From: Proteus vulgaris
GTDB lineage: Bacteria; Pseudomonadota; Gammaproteobacteria; Enterobacterales; Enterobacteriaceae
Length of the DNA stretch: 64,000 bases
Assembly: GCA_901472505.1 (NCBI GenBank)
Contig: LR590468.1
Span: forward strand, 992,001-1,056,000
Direction: 5' to 3'
Below the pieces are notes generated by a model, which had not been told where the DNA came from, searched no databases, and saw only the letters and a program-made list of their open reading frames with translations. Shown here in pieces: positions 52,316 through 62,043 of the stretch. The position numbers and the translations under genes are program-made. Position 1 is the stretch's first letter; each line of letters begins with the position of its first letter.

Positions 52316-52996
52316 ATGCAACCCCAATTTGAAAACGCGAAAAATACCGTAAAAACGTTATCAGTGTTTGACTTTGATGGCACGTTAACCTATCGCGACA
52401 GTTTTATTCCTTTTCTAAAATTCGCCTTTGGAAGACGTAAATTCTCACGTCGTTTAATTAAAATGGTGTTGCCTACATTACGTTGCTTTAGACGCAAACT
52501 GACTCGTGATGAATTAAAAGAAGTGCTTATTAAAACCTTCTTAACCAATATCGATGAGCAATGGCTAAAAGAGAAAGCAGAAGAGTTTTGTCAACTTTAC
52601 TGGACCAAGTTAATGCGCCCTACTGGCTTATTAGCAGTCGCAGAAGAAATCAAAAGTAATGCTCAAGTCACTATCTGCTCTGCATCACCTGCAATGGTGC
52701 TACAGCCTTTTGCTGATAGACTAGGGATTAAATTGATAGGCACCACACTTGAAGTTGTTGATGGAAAATTGACGGGCAAAATTATCGGGAATAACTGTCG
52801 CTGTGGTGAAAAAGTTAAACGATTAGAAGGTGTCTACGGGGATTTAACGCAATATCATATGAAAGCTTGGGGGGACTCTCGTGGTGATTATGAATTGCTA
52901 CTCGCGTCTCAAACACCTCATTGGCGCCAGTTTCATACCGGTCGTCGCAAATCTAAAAACTCACCAATTAAAGTGTCCGTAAAAAAAGAATCTTAG
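52316..52996 (+). CDS. HAD-IB family phosphatase, SerB/PgpC-like
   Basis: This 226-residue haloacid-dehalogenase hydrolase of subfamily IB carries the four HAD motifs: FDFDGTLTYRDS (nucleophile Asp), ICSASP (motif II), a Lys in CGEKVKRLEG (motif III) and WGDSRGDYELL (motif IV). Relatives include phosphoserine phosphatase and the phosphatidylglycerophosphatase PgpC; substrate cannot be decided here. There is no clear membrane helix, and the tail is basic (GRRKSKN…VKKES). I chose the ATG at 52316, with GGAG 11 bases upstream, over one eight codons earlier. It converges on terE. Confidence 0.82.
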   Translation: MQPQFENAKNTVKTLSVFDFDGTLTYRDSFIPFLKFAFGRRKFSRRLIKMVLPTLRCFRRKLTRDELKEVLIKTFLTNIDEQWLKEKAEEFCQLYWTKLMRPTGLLAVAEEIKSNAQVTICSASPAMVLQPFADRLGIKLIGTTLEVVDGKLTGKIIGNNCRCGEKVKRLEGVYGDLTQYHMKAWGDSRGDYELLLASQTPHWRQFHTGRRKSKNSPIKVSVKKES

Positions 52997-53029
52997 TCGC
53001 TGACTGTTCTCTTATCAATACAAACAACA

Positions 53030-53051
53030 AGCCCCCGCTAATGCGAGGGCT
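53030..53051 (-). terminator. ter operon terminator
   Basis: AGCCCCCGC and GCGAGGGCT pair around TAAT (53030-53051) with one bulge. On the minus strand it follows terE by 10 bases, so the operon ends at terE and terF is absent. Confidence 0.7.
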
Positions 53052-53061
53052 AAATAAAGTC

Positions 53062-53637
53062 TTAGATATTTACGCCGTGCTGTGCCGCTAATGCACCTAA
53101 TCCACCGGCAAAACCTTGGCCAACAGCTTTGAATTTCCACTCTGAACCATGACGATATAACTCACCAAAGATCATTGCCGTTTCTGTAGAAGCATCTTCA
53201 GAAAGATCAAAGCGTGCAATCTCAGTATTATTGTCGTTGTTATAAACGCGCATAAAACTGTTGCTTACCATACCAAAGTTTTGTTTACGATTTTCAGCAT
53301 CATAAATAGTGACTGCAAAGACCAGTTTTTTCACTTCAGCAGGGACTTTTGATAAAGTGATTTTGACTTGTTCATCATCACCATCGCCTTCCCCAGTACG
53401 GTTATCTCCTTGGTGTTCAACGCTTCCACATTGACTCACTTTGTTATTAAAGAAGATAAAACTGGCGTCTGAAAGTACTTTTCCATCTTCACCAACCATG
53501 AATACTGACGCATCTAAATCAAATTCTGCGCCATCTGTCACGCGGGCATCCCATCCTAGACCAACCATAGCAACCGACATTGTTGGTGCTTCTTTAGTCA
53601 GAGAAACATTACCACCTTTAACGAGGGAAACTGCCAT
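53062..53637 (-). CDS. terE: Tellurium resistance protein TerE (TerD domain)
   Basis: This 191-residue TerD-family protein binds calcium; such proteins are thought to form cytoplasmic or membrane-surface assemblies with TerC in the Ter stress response (tellurite, phage and colicin resistance). The acidic Ca-site features are clear: [18 protein letters not shown] (about 40-48) and [14 protein letters not shown] (about 75-88), with the C-terminal [22 protein letters not shown]. It is closest to TerD, from which it follows by about 80 bases. It is the last gene of the operon. Confidence 0.95.
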   Translation of the reverse strand: MAVSLVKGGNVSLTKEAPTMSVAMVGLGWDARVTDGAEFDLDASVFMVGEDGKVLSDASFIFFNNKVSQCGSVEHQGDNRTGEGDGDDEQVKITLSKVPAEVKKLVFAVTIYDAENRKQNFGMVSNSFMRVYNNDNNTEIARFDLSEDASTETAMIFGELYRHGSEWKFKAVGQGFAGGLGALAAQHGVNI

Positions 53638-53716
53638 ATCAAAGCTCCTACTTTATTGAATAAACTAGCAATCACTTCTTATGATTGCCAGTGGTTAGTA
53701 TCTTACAAATCAGCTA

Positions 53717-54295
53717 TCAAGAGGCATTAATACCGTATTGAGCACAAACTGAGCCTAAACCACCCGCGTAACCTTGGCCTACTGCACGGAATTTCCACTC
53801 TGTACCATGACGATATAACTCGCCAAATAGCATTGCAGTTTCCGTTGATGCATCTTCCGTTAAGTCATAACGAGCAACTTCAATTTGGTTGTCATCATTA
53901 ACTAAACGAATAAATGCACCTGAGACTTGGCCAAAGCTCTGACGACGAGCTTGAGCATCATGGATAGTGACAACGAAGATAACCTTATCGACATCGTTCG
54001 GGATCATGTCTAATTTGATTTTCAACGCTTCATCATCACCATCGCCTTCACCTGTGCGGTTATCACCAGTATGCACAACTGAGCCATCAGCAGATCTTAA
54101 ATTGTTATAAAAAATGAAATCGGCATCGCTACGCACTTTTCCATTTGCAGCTAACAGAAATACAGACGCATCTAAGTCAAAATCTTGACCATCTGTAGAA
54201 CGGGCATCCCAACCTAGTCCGACAAGGACGTTTTTCATCGTTGGGGCTGCTTTGCTCAGAGAGACATTACCACCTTTAGAAAGAGAAACGCTCAT
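53717..54295 (-). CDS. terD: Tellurium resistance protein TerD
   Basis: TerD is the prototype of the calcium-binding TerD domain and, with TerC, is essential for tellurite resistance in described ter operons. The 192-residue protein shows [49 protein letters not shown] and [23 protein letters not shown]. It is a close paralogue of terE. It follows terC with a 53-base gap; AGAGGT precedes its ATG. Confidence 0.96.
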   Translation of the reverse strand: MSVSLSKGGNVSLSKAAPTMKNVLVGLGWDARSTDGQDFDLDASVFLLAANGKVRSDADFIFYNNLRSADGSVVHTGDNRTGEGDGDDEALKIKLDMIPNDVDKVIFVVTIHDAQARRQSFGQVSGAFIRLVNDDNQIEVARYDLTEDASTETAMLFGELYRHGTEWKFRAVGQGYAGGLGSVCAQYGINAS

Positions 54296-54348
54296 TTTAT
54301 AACCTCTTTAGTTTTGTTTTTAATATTCTGATTTCTCAAGAATATTTA

Positions 54349-55389
54349 TTAATTTGTCTTACCTTCATCATCTTTTTTCTCTGGAAATACAAAGCTTGCA
54401 ATAATACCCAGAGCAAGAACCCCCAGCACAACAAATAGGCTAGTTGTCGCGGAAATGCTATATCCATGTTGCCAGATATGATCTGTTGCATTTAAACCCA
54501 ATTTTGCAGCAATAAAGAACAACAGCACAATAACCGCTTTTTCAAGGTAAACGAGATACTGTTTTAACGCTTCTAACACAAAGTAAAGCGTACGTAAGCC
54601 TAAAATTGCGAACATCATTGCACTATAGACAATTAAGGGTTCACGGCTTACTGCGATAATAGCGGGAACCGAGTCGAAAGCAAACATCACATCAGAAAGC
54701 TCCACGACTGCTACACACAGCATAAGCGGTGTTGCATATAACGCAGCTTTTGTACCACGGCCGATAGTGATATCTTTGTTTTCAGGTTTCGCTAATTCAA
54801 CATCCACTTCTTTTTGTGTTAATAAGAACGCGTGTCCAGTGATTTTTGGCCATATAGGAAAAAATCGTTTTACTAAGCGATAAGCAAGATGTTGTGAATA
54901 GTCTTCAATTTCTTCACTATCATCACCACTTTTCAGCATCATAACTGCCGTCCAAGCAACGATTAAGGCAAATACTATCTCAACATATGGTCCTAAACTT
55001 AACAGTCCTGTACCAATGGCAACAAAGATCCCACGGAATACAATCGCACCGATAATACCCCAATAAAGAACGCGGTGACGAAAGCGGTCTGGTACGGCAA
55101 ACCAAGAAAAAATCGCCATCATGACAAACAAGTTATCAACAGAAAGCACTTTTTCTAACGCATAACCTGTTACGAATAAGCTCGCAACTTCTGCACCATG
55201 GTGAATATAAAGGAATCCTGCGAATGCCATAGCAATAGCAACCCAGAATATAGACCAAAATATGGCATTCTTTAACGTTATCGGCTTATCAGCACGATGC
55301 ATGAATAAGTCGACAAAAATAGCGCCAATCGCAAGTACTACAAAGACAATGACAGTTTCTGTCGGAAAACCAATATGTGTGGATACCAT
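54349..55389 (-). CDS. terC: Tellurium resistance membrane protein TerC
   Basis: TerC is an integral inner-membrane protein of about nine helices, related to Alx and implicated in metal (manganese or calcium) homeostasis and in anchoring TerB/TerD complexes. The 346-residue protein has the family motifs GYALEKVLSVDNLFVMMAIFSWF (acidic membrane helix) and CVAVVELSDVMFAFDSVPAI, with a cytoplasmic loop rich in charges (DDSEEIEDYSQH). It lies between terB (34-base gap) and terD. Confidence 0.96.
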   Translation of the reverse strand: MVSTHIGFPTETVIVFVVLAIGAIFVDLFMHRADKPITLKNAIFWSIFWVAIAMAFAGFLYIHHGAEVASLFVTGYALEKVLSVDNLFVMMAIFSWFAVPDRFRHRVLYWGIIGAIVFRGIFVAIGTGLLSLGPYVEIVFALIVAWTAVMMLKSGDDSEEIEDYSQHLAYRLVKRFFPIWPKITGHAFLLTQKEVDVELAKPENKDITIGRGTKAALYATPLMLCVAVVELSDVMFAFDSVPAIIAVSREPLIVYSAMMFAILGLRTLYFVLEALKQYLVYLEKAVIVLLFFIAAKLGLNATDHIWQHGYSISATTSLFVVLGVLALGIIASFVFPEKKDDEGKTN

Positions 55390-55423
55390 AATAATTCCTG
55401 AACGGTTCCCTATATTAAATTAA

Positions 55424-55879
55424 TTACAAACCAAATTCTGCGGGCTCAAAGCCTAATGCAATGGCAATAGCACGCACCGCTTCTTTTTCATCATTGTCAA
55501 AATCACCATCACTTTTCGCAACAGCAATACCGACACGAATAGCTAATTGTGCAGCTTCTGGTTGATCTTTCATTGCCAGAATATACTTCATCGTTTCGCC
55601 TTTACCGACTTCGGTATCGAATTCGAAACTAGTAATTAGCTTATTAAAGAATTCGATCACCTCAGAGGTATCAAACACTTTAAGTTCATCCGATGCTTTT
55701 AAAAAACCGAGCATCTTCTGTTTTTCTTCAGAACTCACACCGTCGCTGGCGATGGCGATACGCGCACAAACAGCCACCGTACCTTGCATAAATTTTTTGT
55801 TTTTAAAGCGACCAACTTGCTTTGCTAACTCAGAACGGCCCGTATTAAAACCTTCTTTTAATTTGTTAAAAAAACTCAT
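55424..55879 (-). CDS. terB: Tellurite resistance protein TerB
   Basis: TerB is an all-helical, metal-binding cytoplasmic protein that associates with TerC at the membrane. The 151-residue product equals the length of the plasmid-encoded TerB proteins and shows MSFFNKLKEGFNTGRSELAK at the N-terminus and the acidic metal-site segment SDGDFDNDEKEAV near the end. The ATG at 55879 is chosen; a longer frame beginning at 55993 would run back into terA. It starts 25 bases after the terA stop. Confidence 0.95.
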   Translation of the reverse strand: MSFFNKLKEGFNTGRSELAKQVGRFKNKKFMQGTVAVCARIAIASDGVSSEEKQKMLGFLKASDELKVFDTSEVIEFFNKLITSFEFDTEVGKGETMKYILAMKDQPEAAQLAIRVGIAVAKSDGDFDNDEKEAVRAIAIALGFEPAEFGL

Positions 55880-55904
55880 GTTATTTTTCCTTATATCAAC
55901 TTGA

Positions 55905-57077
55905 TCACTTAGAACCCGCTGTCCAGCGAAATCCCCACCCATAGGCATTATCCATATCACGGTGGCCTTTAAAAAACTCATTGAGACGTTCAACTTTTAT
56001 CGAACCGTTCTCATTAACTAGCCGTGCTATCGCACACATACCACGGCCATTATTACCATCAGTTAAACGGGTTTCGATAGGGGGTTGATCTGGCATATGA
56101 ATGGTGACCACGCCATCAGTCTTACTCCAATTTGGCACACCTTCATAAATAAACGCGAAAATCAGCACTTGCTTAATATTTTTCCATTCACGCCCATTGA
56201 CAAAAATCCATTCACCACCAGCGACATCTCCCGTACGATCATCACCTTGCAACTCAACATAAGGAATATGATTGAAATCACCAAATCCGTTTCCTAATGC
56301 CTGAATAACGGATTTATGGCCTTGCTGAAGTTCAACAAAGGCACCGATATCTAAGTCGATACCTTTATTTCCTCCAAACAGCCCACCTAATAAACCAGAA
56401 CCACCGCTCTTGTTTTCACGATGCCAATCAAGGTTGATCCGAATTTTACCGAAGTCATCTTTCTTCGTTAGGCTGATTGCCGGTTTCTCTTTGGTTAAAG
56501 AGACCTTATTTAAGTTCACCGAACTTGACGCTGGCGTTGGTGCCGGTTTCGGTGCGGGTGCGGGTTCGGGTTCGGGTTCAGAGTCAGCAATATCAACACC
56601 AAAATGTTCAGCTAATGGTTTTAAACCACCGTTAAATCCTTGAGCGATAAAACGGAACTTCCAACTACCATTACGACGATACAATTCACCTAAAATTAAT
56701 GCTGCTTCCGAACGACCATTAATATCAACATTACCGTTCGCGACAACCTCATTATTAGCATCAACTTGAATTGATAATCGTTGCAAGTTTGCAATAGTTT
56801 GTTGACCTTCACAGGTCGCTGTAAACGCAATTTTTTCAACATCTGGGCGTAAACGCGTTAAATCTACGGTAAAAGAAGTGCTATTTCCTGCTGTTGCATA
56901 AATAACCGTGCGATCATCGCTTGCTGTTTGCCCATAAAACACCATATCGGCATCACCATTGACTTTGCCTGAGGCATACAGTCTAAAGGCGGAAACATCT
57001 ACAGGCGCCCCAGATTGAATTCGAACGATTAGAGTTTGATTAGGAACGGGTAAATTCCCACCTGGTGTCATATTCAT
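55905..57077 (-). CDS. terA: Tellurium resistance protein TerA
   Basis: TerA, 390 residues, has an N-terminal degenerate TerD-like domain (about 1-165, with GRSEAALILGELYRRNGSWKFRFIAQGFNGGLK), a Pro/Glu/Ala linker (EPEPEPAPAPKPAPTPA, about 170-190), and the TerA C-terminal domain (about 195-390; VSLTKEKPAISL, LFGGNKGIDLDIGAFVEL, GDDRTGD). The start overlaps the terZ stop in TAATG, giving tight translational coupling. The Ca-site acidic residues are poorly kept in the first domain, as is usual for TerA. Confidence 0.95.
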   Translation of the reverse strand: MNMTPGGNLPVPNQTLIVRIQSGAPVDVSAFRLYASGKVNGDADMVFYGQTASDDRTVIYATAGNSTSFTVDLTRLRPDVEKIAFTATCEGQQTIANLQRLSIQVDANNEVVANGNVDINGRSEAALILGELYRRNGSWKFRFIAQGFNGGLKPLAEHFGVDIADSEPEPEPAPAPKPAPTPASSSVNLNKVSLTKEKPAISLTKKDDFGKIRINLDWHRENKSGGSGLLGGLFGGNKGIDLDIGAFVELQQGHKSVIQALGNGFGDFNHIPYVELQGDDRTGDVAGGEWIFVNGREWKNIKQVLIFAFIYEGVPNWSKTDGVVTIHMPDQPPIETRLTDGNNGRGMCAIARLVNENGSIKVERLNEFFKGHRDMDNAYGWGFRWTAGSK

Positions 57078-57658
57078 TATCGCACCACCGTTGCTACAAT
57101 ATCAGGCATCATGTCGTTAATAACACGACCTTTACAAGGCGCACCAAATGCAGTGAAATCCCATTGGCCATGGTTGCGTTGCATAGAAGCAATCACGATA
57201 CCAGTATGAGAACCTTGTTCTGTTAAGGTATAACGCACTAACTCTTTGTTTGTTTTTTTATCAACAACACGACAAAATGCATTTTCAACTTCATTAAATG
57301 TTTGTCCACGGAAGCTATTTACAGTAAAGACTAAGTATTCAACATTGGTTGGTAAACGGTCTAAATCAACAAAAATGGTTTCATCATCACCGTCACCGTC
57401 TCCGGTTAAGTTATCACCAGAATGAACCACTGACTGACAACTTGATTTTAATTTTCTAAACCAAATGGTATCGATTTGATTACCACTTGCGTCAAGTAAC
57501 ACGCAACTTGCATCTAAATCAATAGAACCACCACCAAAAAGACCACCTAATAATCCTTTTTTCTTAATCGGATCCCAGCCCAAACCAAACATTAAATGGC
57601 TCAGTGTAGGTGCTTGTTTACTGAGAGAAACTGTTTGATTCTTGCTTAATGAAACCAT
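57077..57658 (-). CDS. terZ: Tellurium resistance protein TerZ (TerD domain)
   Basis: TerZ is the first gene of the ter operon, a 193-residue TerD-domain protein. Motifs: MVSLSKNQTVSLSK, HLMFGLGWDP, a glycine-rich insert (KKKGLLGGLFGGGSID), SIDLDASCVLL and GDNLTGDGDGDDETI, the calcium-binding acidic cluster. In described operons Ter expression is induced by tellurite or oxidative stress; here the operon is divergent from an ATP-grasp gene across a 324-base region and a terW regulator lies 5.6 kb away. Confidence 0.95.
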   Translation of the reverse strand: MVSLSKNQTVSLSKQAPTLSHLMFGLGWDPIKKKGLLGGLFGGGSIDLDASCVLLDASGNQIDTIWFRKLKSSCQSVVHSGDNLTGDGDGDDETIFVDLDRLPTNVEYLVFTVNSFRGQTFNEVENAFCRVVDKKTNKELVRYTLTEQGSHTGIVIASMQRNHGQWDFTAFGAPCKGRVINDMMPDIVATVVR

Positions 57659-57982
57659 AATTAAATTCCTTCAGAGGTAGAGTGAAGCAATAATGCCATT
57701 TGTGATTAAATCCATATCGTGAAAATCATCATATCATGATGAAGTACATGAGCAAGACTATTTTTATCAATCAAATTTAAAGATTTGTCAATCAATTGAT
57801 ATAATTGATATTTATATAAAAATAAAATGCAAAAAATACAAATCAGCCATCATAATAACATGATTAACTAGTCTCATTTAAACATAAATCAAATAAATCA
57901 TATTATGATTGACACCGTTCTTCGAAATCTTCATGATTATAGGTCTTGAACCCTACACTTTTATTTCACGGTATATAGCGTA
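57659..57982. promoter_or_regulatory. Divergent regulatory region between terZ and the ATP-grasp operon
   Basis: AT-rich region of 324 bases with no gene. Visible elements are a perfect palindrome ATCAATTGAT (57791-57800) followed by TATAATTGAT, and a CATCATATCATGATG dyad at about 57728-57742. It must hold promoters for both operons and is the natural place for TerW binding; neither site can be confirmed by eye. Confidence 0.45.
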
Positions 57983-59050
57983 ATGAACAATACAATTTGG
58001 TTTATGGAAGGCTTATCATCACAACGCGATATAATTCAAAGTGTTAAAGACTTTGCAAAACAGCAGCACCAAGAGATCTGTGTGCTCGCATCTCATCGTC
58101 ATACTCGAAATGAGATTTTATCGCTTGCTGATGGCGCTTTTTATGAGCCTCTTGAAGAGACATTGCGCTTAAAATTTATCGCTGATGTTGTAAAACAGCA
58201 TCAAGTCAATGTCATTCATACTGGGCGTAATAGCGCATGGTTTGAATCACACCGCAAAGAAATTGAGTCATTAGGGGTAAAATTAACCACGGGTGCGACA
58301 CAGCTTGAACAACTTCAATTAGCTGATAATAAAGTCGCTTTTGCACAAACCATGGAACAGTGTGGTCTTCCTGTTGTACCGTCTATTTACATTGATTCAA
58401 TCGATGAATTAGAAAAACAAATAAAAAATCCACCTTTTGGTGAGATCTCTTTATGCATTAAGCCTGTAAAAGGCATTTACGGAATGGGTTTTTGGCGTTT
58501 CGATAGTGACGTTTCTCCTATGGCACTCTTCAATCACCCAGAAAACCGCCAGGTTAACCCACAACAATATATTGATGCATTAAAAGCGGTTGAACACTTT
58601 GAACCATTAGTACTCATGCCTTATTTACCCGGCCCTGAATACTCTGTTGATCTGGTTGTCGAGCAAGGTAATGTCATTGCCGCCGTCGCTCGTCGTAAAG
58701 ACGGTGCAATACAACATCTCGAAATTTCAGGTGAAGCTTATGAATTAGGCAAAGCGTGTGCCACTGCCATGAAAGCAGATGGTCTTGTGAATGTGCAAAC
58801 ACGAAATAATCATCAAGGTCGCCCCTTATTGCTTGAAATTAATATGCGCCCTTCGGGAGGCATTGGTTACACCCAGCATTGTGGTATTAACCTCGCGGGT
58901 ATTTTTGCTTTACGCCAATTGAGATTGATGAGTATCGAAGAAGCTCAAGCGCAAAATAACCATTTTGTACCAACAAAAATACGTTCAATCACCGATTCTA
59001 TTGTTTTCAATTCAACGTTAACAAACATCATAAATACGGATAATAATTAA
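57983..59050 (+). CDS. ATP-grasp ligase of the ter-associated biosynthetic operon
   Basis: This 355-residue ATP-grasp enzyme has an N-terminal Rossmann-like preATP domain (about 1-110) and the ATP-binding core: LADNKVAFAQTMEQCGLPVVPS, CIKPVKGIYGMGFWRF (ATP lysine and glycine loop), MPYLPGPEYSVDLVVEQG and the magnesium-site LLEINMRPSGGIGYT near residue 285. Comparative studies of ter systems describe such genes in an operon predicted to make a modified nucleoside- or peptide-like metabolite; the product is unknown. It starts the five-gene plus-strand cluster. Confidence 0.88.
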   Translation: MNNTIWFMEGLSSQRDIIQSVKDFAKQQHQEICVLASHRHTRNEILSLADGAFYEPLEETLRLKFIADVVKQHQVNVIHTGRNSAWFESHRKEIESLGVKLTTGATQLEQLQLADNKVAFAQTMEQCGLPVVPSIYIDSIDELEKQIKNPPFGEISLCIKPVKGIYGMGFWRFDSDVSPMALFNHPENRQVNPQQYIDALKAVEHFEPLVLMPYLPGPEYSVDLVVEQGNVIAAVARRKDGAIQHLEISGEAYELGKACATAMKADGLVNVQTRNNHQGRPLLLEINMRPSGGIGYTQHCGINLAGIFALRQLRLMSIEEAQAQNNHFVPTKIRSITDSIVFNSTLTNIINTDNN

Positions 59051-59052
59051 TA

Positions 59053-60201
59053 ATGAAGAATAGTATGAGTGACTCATCCGTTTATCGTCGCCCTCTTTCT
59101 TGTGGCACATTAAGTGTGACGCCAAATTGCCCTATTGAGTTACTTGACGAATTATTTGATATTGCAGAAAGACGCAATCCTAAGCGTGCATTTTTATTTG
59201 TCAGTAAAGTATTAGGGCGACATATCCCTGTTTCACCAAAGAAAATGCGTGAAACCTATCAAAAACTTGCCCGCCAATTTCCTGACTCGCTTGAAGGCCC
59301 TATTTTGTTTATTGGTATGGCAGAAACCGCCGTGGGTTTAGGTGCTGGCGTTTTTGATGAAGTAAAAAATCATTATCAACAAGCAATTTATTTAACCTCA
59401 ACACGTCACCCTATTGATAACGGTGAATTACTGTGTGAATTTAAAGAAAATCACAGCCATGCAACTGATCACTTACTCTATTTACCAAAAACAGCAGAAC
59501 AGCGCCAATGGGTAAAATACGCTAAAACAGTGGTATTAATTGACGATGAAGCCACAACAGGTAATACCTTTATTAATCTACTTTCGGCTTTACGTGAAGA
59601 AGGTGGATTAGCACATATTGAGCAGGTTATTACCGTCACATTGACAGATTGGAGTAGGAACGCTATTGCTGAGCGCGCCCCATTACCAATTAAAACACTC
59701 TCTTTAGTGCAAGGAAAATGGCAATGGGATGCTGATCCTAATGCGCCTCTACCTGTTATGCCAAATGTCAATATTACAGCTTCAGGCCAAGTTGCCATTA
59801 CAGGCAAACAAAGTTGGGGCCGATTAGGTATGACAGCGCCCGCAAACGATCTGGGTTTAGCCATCAAAGCATCCGTAGATGAAAAAATTCTGGTTTTAGG
59901 ATCGGGGGAATTTGTCTGGGAACCGTTCTTGTTGGCTGAACGTCTTGAAAAACAAGGTGCTATTGTAAAATATAGCGCTACAACCCGTTCACCTATTTCA
60001 ACCAATTTTGCCATTCAATCAGCCATTACTTTTACTGATAATTATGGTTTAGGTATTCCTAATTTTGTCTATAACGTAGCACATCAACAATTTGATCGTA
60101 TTTTACTATGTTGTGAAACGCCAACCGAAAGTATTGATAGCCAATTAATTGAAGCTCTCAATAAAGTTGCGCCTATTGTTGAGGTAATTAGTTATGACTA
60201 A
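59053..60201 (+). CDS. ter-associated phosphoribosyltransferase-family protein
   Basis: This 382-residue protein has a type I phosphoribosyltransferase core: ILFIGMAETAVGLGAGVFDE and the PRPP loop VVLIDDEATTGNTFINLL (about residues 160-177). A C-terminal domain of about 130 residues (from KILVLGSGEFVWEPFLLAERL) resembles the TRSP-type extension seen with ter-linked PRTases. The start codon is two bases after the preceding stop and the end overlaps the HAD gene by eight bases. Its substrate is unknown. Confidence 0.86.
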   Translation: MKNSMSDSSVYRRPLSCGTLSVTPNCPIELLDELFDIAERRNPKRAFLFVSKVLGRHIPVSPKKMRETYQKLARQFPDSLEGPILFIGMAETAVGLGAGVFDEVKNHYQQAIYLTSTRHPIDNGELLCEFKENHSHATDHLLYLPKTAEQRQWVKYAKTVVLIDDEATTGNTFINLLSALREEGGLAHIEQVITVTLTDWSRNAIAERAPLPIKTLSLVQGKWQWDADPNAPLPVMPNVNITASGQVAITGKQSWGRLGMTAPANDLGLAIKASVDEKILVLGSGEFVWEPFLLAERLEKQGAIVKYSATTRSPISTNFAIQSAITFTDNYGLGIPNFVYNVAHQQFDRILLCCETPTESIDSQLIEALNKVAPIVEVISYD

Positions 60202-60964
60202 GCCTGTGATTTTAACCGATCTGGACGACACCTTATTTCAAACACGTCGAAAAATGGTGGATGAGTTAGCACTTGAACCGTATCGAACGGGTGCGCTTGA
60301 TAGAAGCTTAAAGCCTCGTAGTTTTATGACACAAGAGCAAGCCATGCTTGTTGATTGGATGTTAGAACATGCCGATGTCATTCCCGTCACAGCACGAGGC
60401 ACTGAAGAAATCAGCCGAGTCACTATTCCATTTCATTCATGGGCAATCACCACACATGGTGCGGTGATATTAACACCTGAAGGTACGGCTGATACACAAT
60501 GGCAAAACTATATTACTCAAAGCTTAGCGCCATATACACAGCGTTTGTTGACTCTACAACAGTCAATTACGCAATTAATGGCCGAACGACATATTGATGG
60601 TTGGGCGCGAATTAACTATGAATATGATGATTTGCCTATTTATTTAGTGATGAAGCATAACGATAGCACCCGACTAGAAGAGCTATACGCCATAGGTGAT
60701 GAGATAGAAAAAACATTCTCAACCGAAGGTTTTTATATTCATCGCAACAGTAACAATATTGCTTGGTTACCTGAACCTATTGAAAAAGGTAAAGCCGTCA
60801 CCTATTTGCTTAATAAATTAAAAGTAGAACGTGGCGTTTTTCCTGTCATTGGTTTAGGCGATAGCCTGAGTGATCATCGTTTTATGAAATTATGCAGTTG
60901 GTATGGGCTTCCTCGCCAAAGCCAATTCGCTGATGCGATCAACACAAAAATTTTTGGAGAATAA
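60194..60964 (+). CDS. ter-associated HAD-family hydrolase (Cof/SPP-like)
   Basis: This 256-residue haloacid-dehalogenase-type phosphatase begins with TDLDDTLFQTRRK (nucleophile Asp at about residue 9). It has VIPVTARG as motif II, a cap-domain insertion (about 85-180), Lys in EKGKAV as motif III, and GLGDSLSDHRFMK as motif IV. It overlaps the upstream PRTase gene by eight bases and precedes the next by two. In the ter cluster it probably dephosphorylates an intermediate. Confidence 0.88.
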   Translation: MTKPVILTDLDDTLFQTRRKMVDELALEPYRTGALDRSLKPRSFMTQEQAMLVDWMLEHADVIPVTARGTEEISRVTIPFHSWAITTHGAVILTPEGTADTQWQNYITQSLAPYTQRLLTLQQSITQLMAERHIDGWARINYEYDDLPIYLVMKHNDSTRLEELYAIGDEIEKTFSTEGFYIHRNSNNIAWLPEPIEKGKAVTYLLNKLKVERGVFPVIGLGDSLSDHRFMKLCSWYGLPRQSQFADAINTKIFGE

Positions 60965-60966
60965 AC

Positions 60967-62043
60967 ATGATGGATCATAAACCGTTTTCAGGATCTTATG
61001 TATCAGGTGATGTCGATTTTCTACTTCAACCCGTCAATATTGAAATGACACCCGTTGAGTTAAAAGAAGAGCTGATACAGTCAGGTAAACGCCACTATTC
61101 TGACATGCTAAGCCAAGAGCCAGAACCCACAACATGGCATCTAGATCTGTTTGAAAAAGCGCTAGAAGCCGGTGCGACACGCTTAGCAACTGAAGTGATT
61201 ATGTTGGCAAAATCCCTTATTGAACGCTTTGGTGACACCCCAATAATTCTGACAAGCCTTGTCCGTGCAGGTGTTCCTTTAGGTGTAATGTTGCAACAAA
61301 CCTTGCGTAAAATGGGAAAAACCTCTTATCACTATGGAATAAGCATTATTCGAGATAGAGGCATTGATAGCGAAGCACTTTCATGGATTGAACAACATCA
61401 TGGTACAGAAGGTGTTGTTTTTGTTGATGGTTGGACGGGAAAAGGCGCGATTACAGGGGAGTTAATTCGCTCATTAGCAGGACGCGAAGGTTATCCTTCA
61501 CAACCACGTCTTGTTGTCCTTGCTGATCCTTGTGGTTGTGCATGGCTAAGTGCTAGTGATGAAGATTGGCTTATCCCTTTTGGGATCATGGGGGCGCCCG
61601 TTTCAGGGTTAATTTCACGTTCAATTTGGACGGAAAAAGGCTTCCATGGTTTTGTCGATTGCCAACATTTAAAGCACTATGAATGCAGTCGTTACCTTGT
61701 TGATACAGTAGGAAAAGTCGTTGACTCCTTGCTTGATAACGACATTCCACATGCCACATTTAAAGAACAACAATCAGACTTAAAAAAGCTGAGCGAAAAC
61801 GTCGTTAGTTCACTTGCAAAAAAATATGATATTTCAAATATCAATCGTATAAAACCCGGTATTGCCGAAGCCACACGTGCTGTTTTACGCCGTGTACCCG
61901 AGCATGTTCTTGTGAGAGAAATAACCGATCCTGATGTGGCGTTACTGGTTTATCTTGCACAAGAAAAAAATATTGCTGTTATTGAAGCAGGGCAAGCGCT
62001 TGGTCAATATCGTGCAGTGACTATCATTAAAAAGGTGAAATAA
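60967..62043 (+). CDS. PRTase/PELOTA-domain protein, StiP-like, ter-associated
   Basis: This 358-residue protein matches the family annotated as cysteine protease StiP-domain proteins, which comparative work regards as a phosphoribosyltransferase fused to an RNA-binding PELOTA domain. Features: SLVRAGVPLGVML, YGISIIRDRGID, VVFVDGWTGKGAITGEL (PRPP-type loop, about residues 157-173), ADPCGCAW, and a C-terminal PELOTA-like HVLVREITDPDVALLVYLAQ (about 308-358). A role in RNA or nucleotide modification is inference. Two bases separate it from the HAD gene; its stop overlaps the next start (TAATG). Confidence 0.85.
   Translation: MMDHKPFSGSYVSGDVDFLLQPVNIEMTPVELKEELIQSGKRHYSDMLSQEPEPTTWHLDLFEKALEAGATRLATEVIMLAKSLIERFGDTPIILTSLVRAGVPLGVMLQQTLRKMGKTSYHYGISIIRDRGIDSEALSWIEQHHGTEGVVFVDGWTGKGAITGELIRSLAGREGYPSQPRLVVLADPCGCAWLSASDEDWLIPFGIMGAPVSGLISRSIWTEKGFHGFVDCQHLKHYECSRYLVDTVGKVVDSLLDNDIPHATFKEQQSDLKKLSENVVSSLAKKYDISNINRIKPGIAEATRAVLRRVPEHVLVREITDPDVALLVYLAQEKNIAVIEAGQALGQYRAVTIIKKVK

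Noticed and set aside
55880..55993. Longer N-terminus for TerB
   Set aside because: It would overlap the terA coding end; the ATG at 55879 gives the exact family length and N-terminus.
59478..60014. 178-codon minus-strand frame inside the PRTase gene
   Set aside because: It is antisense to a well-supported coupled gene; no RBS or recognised domain.
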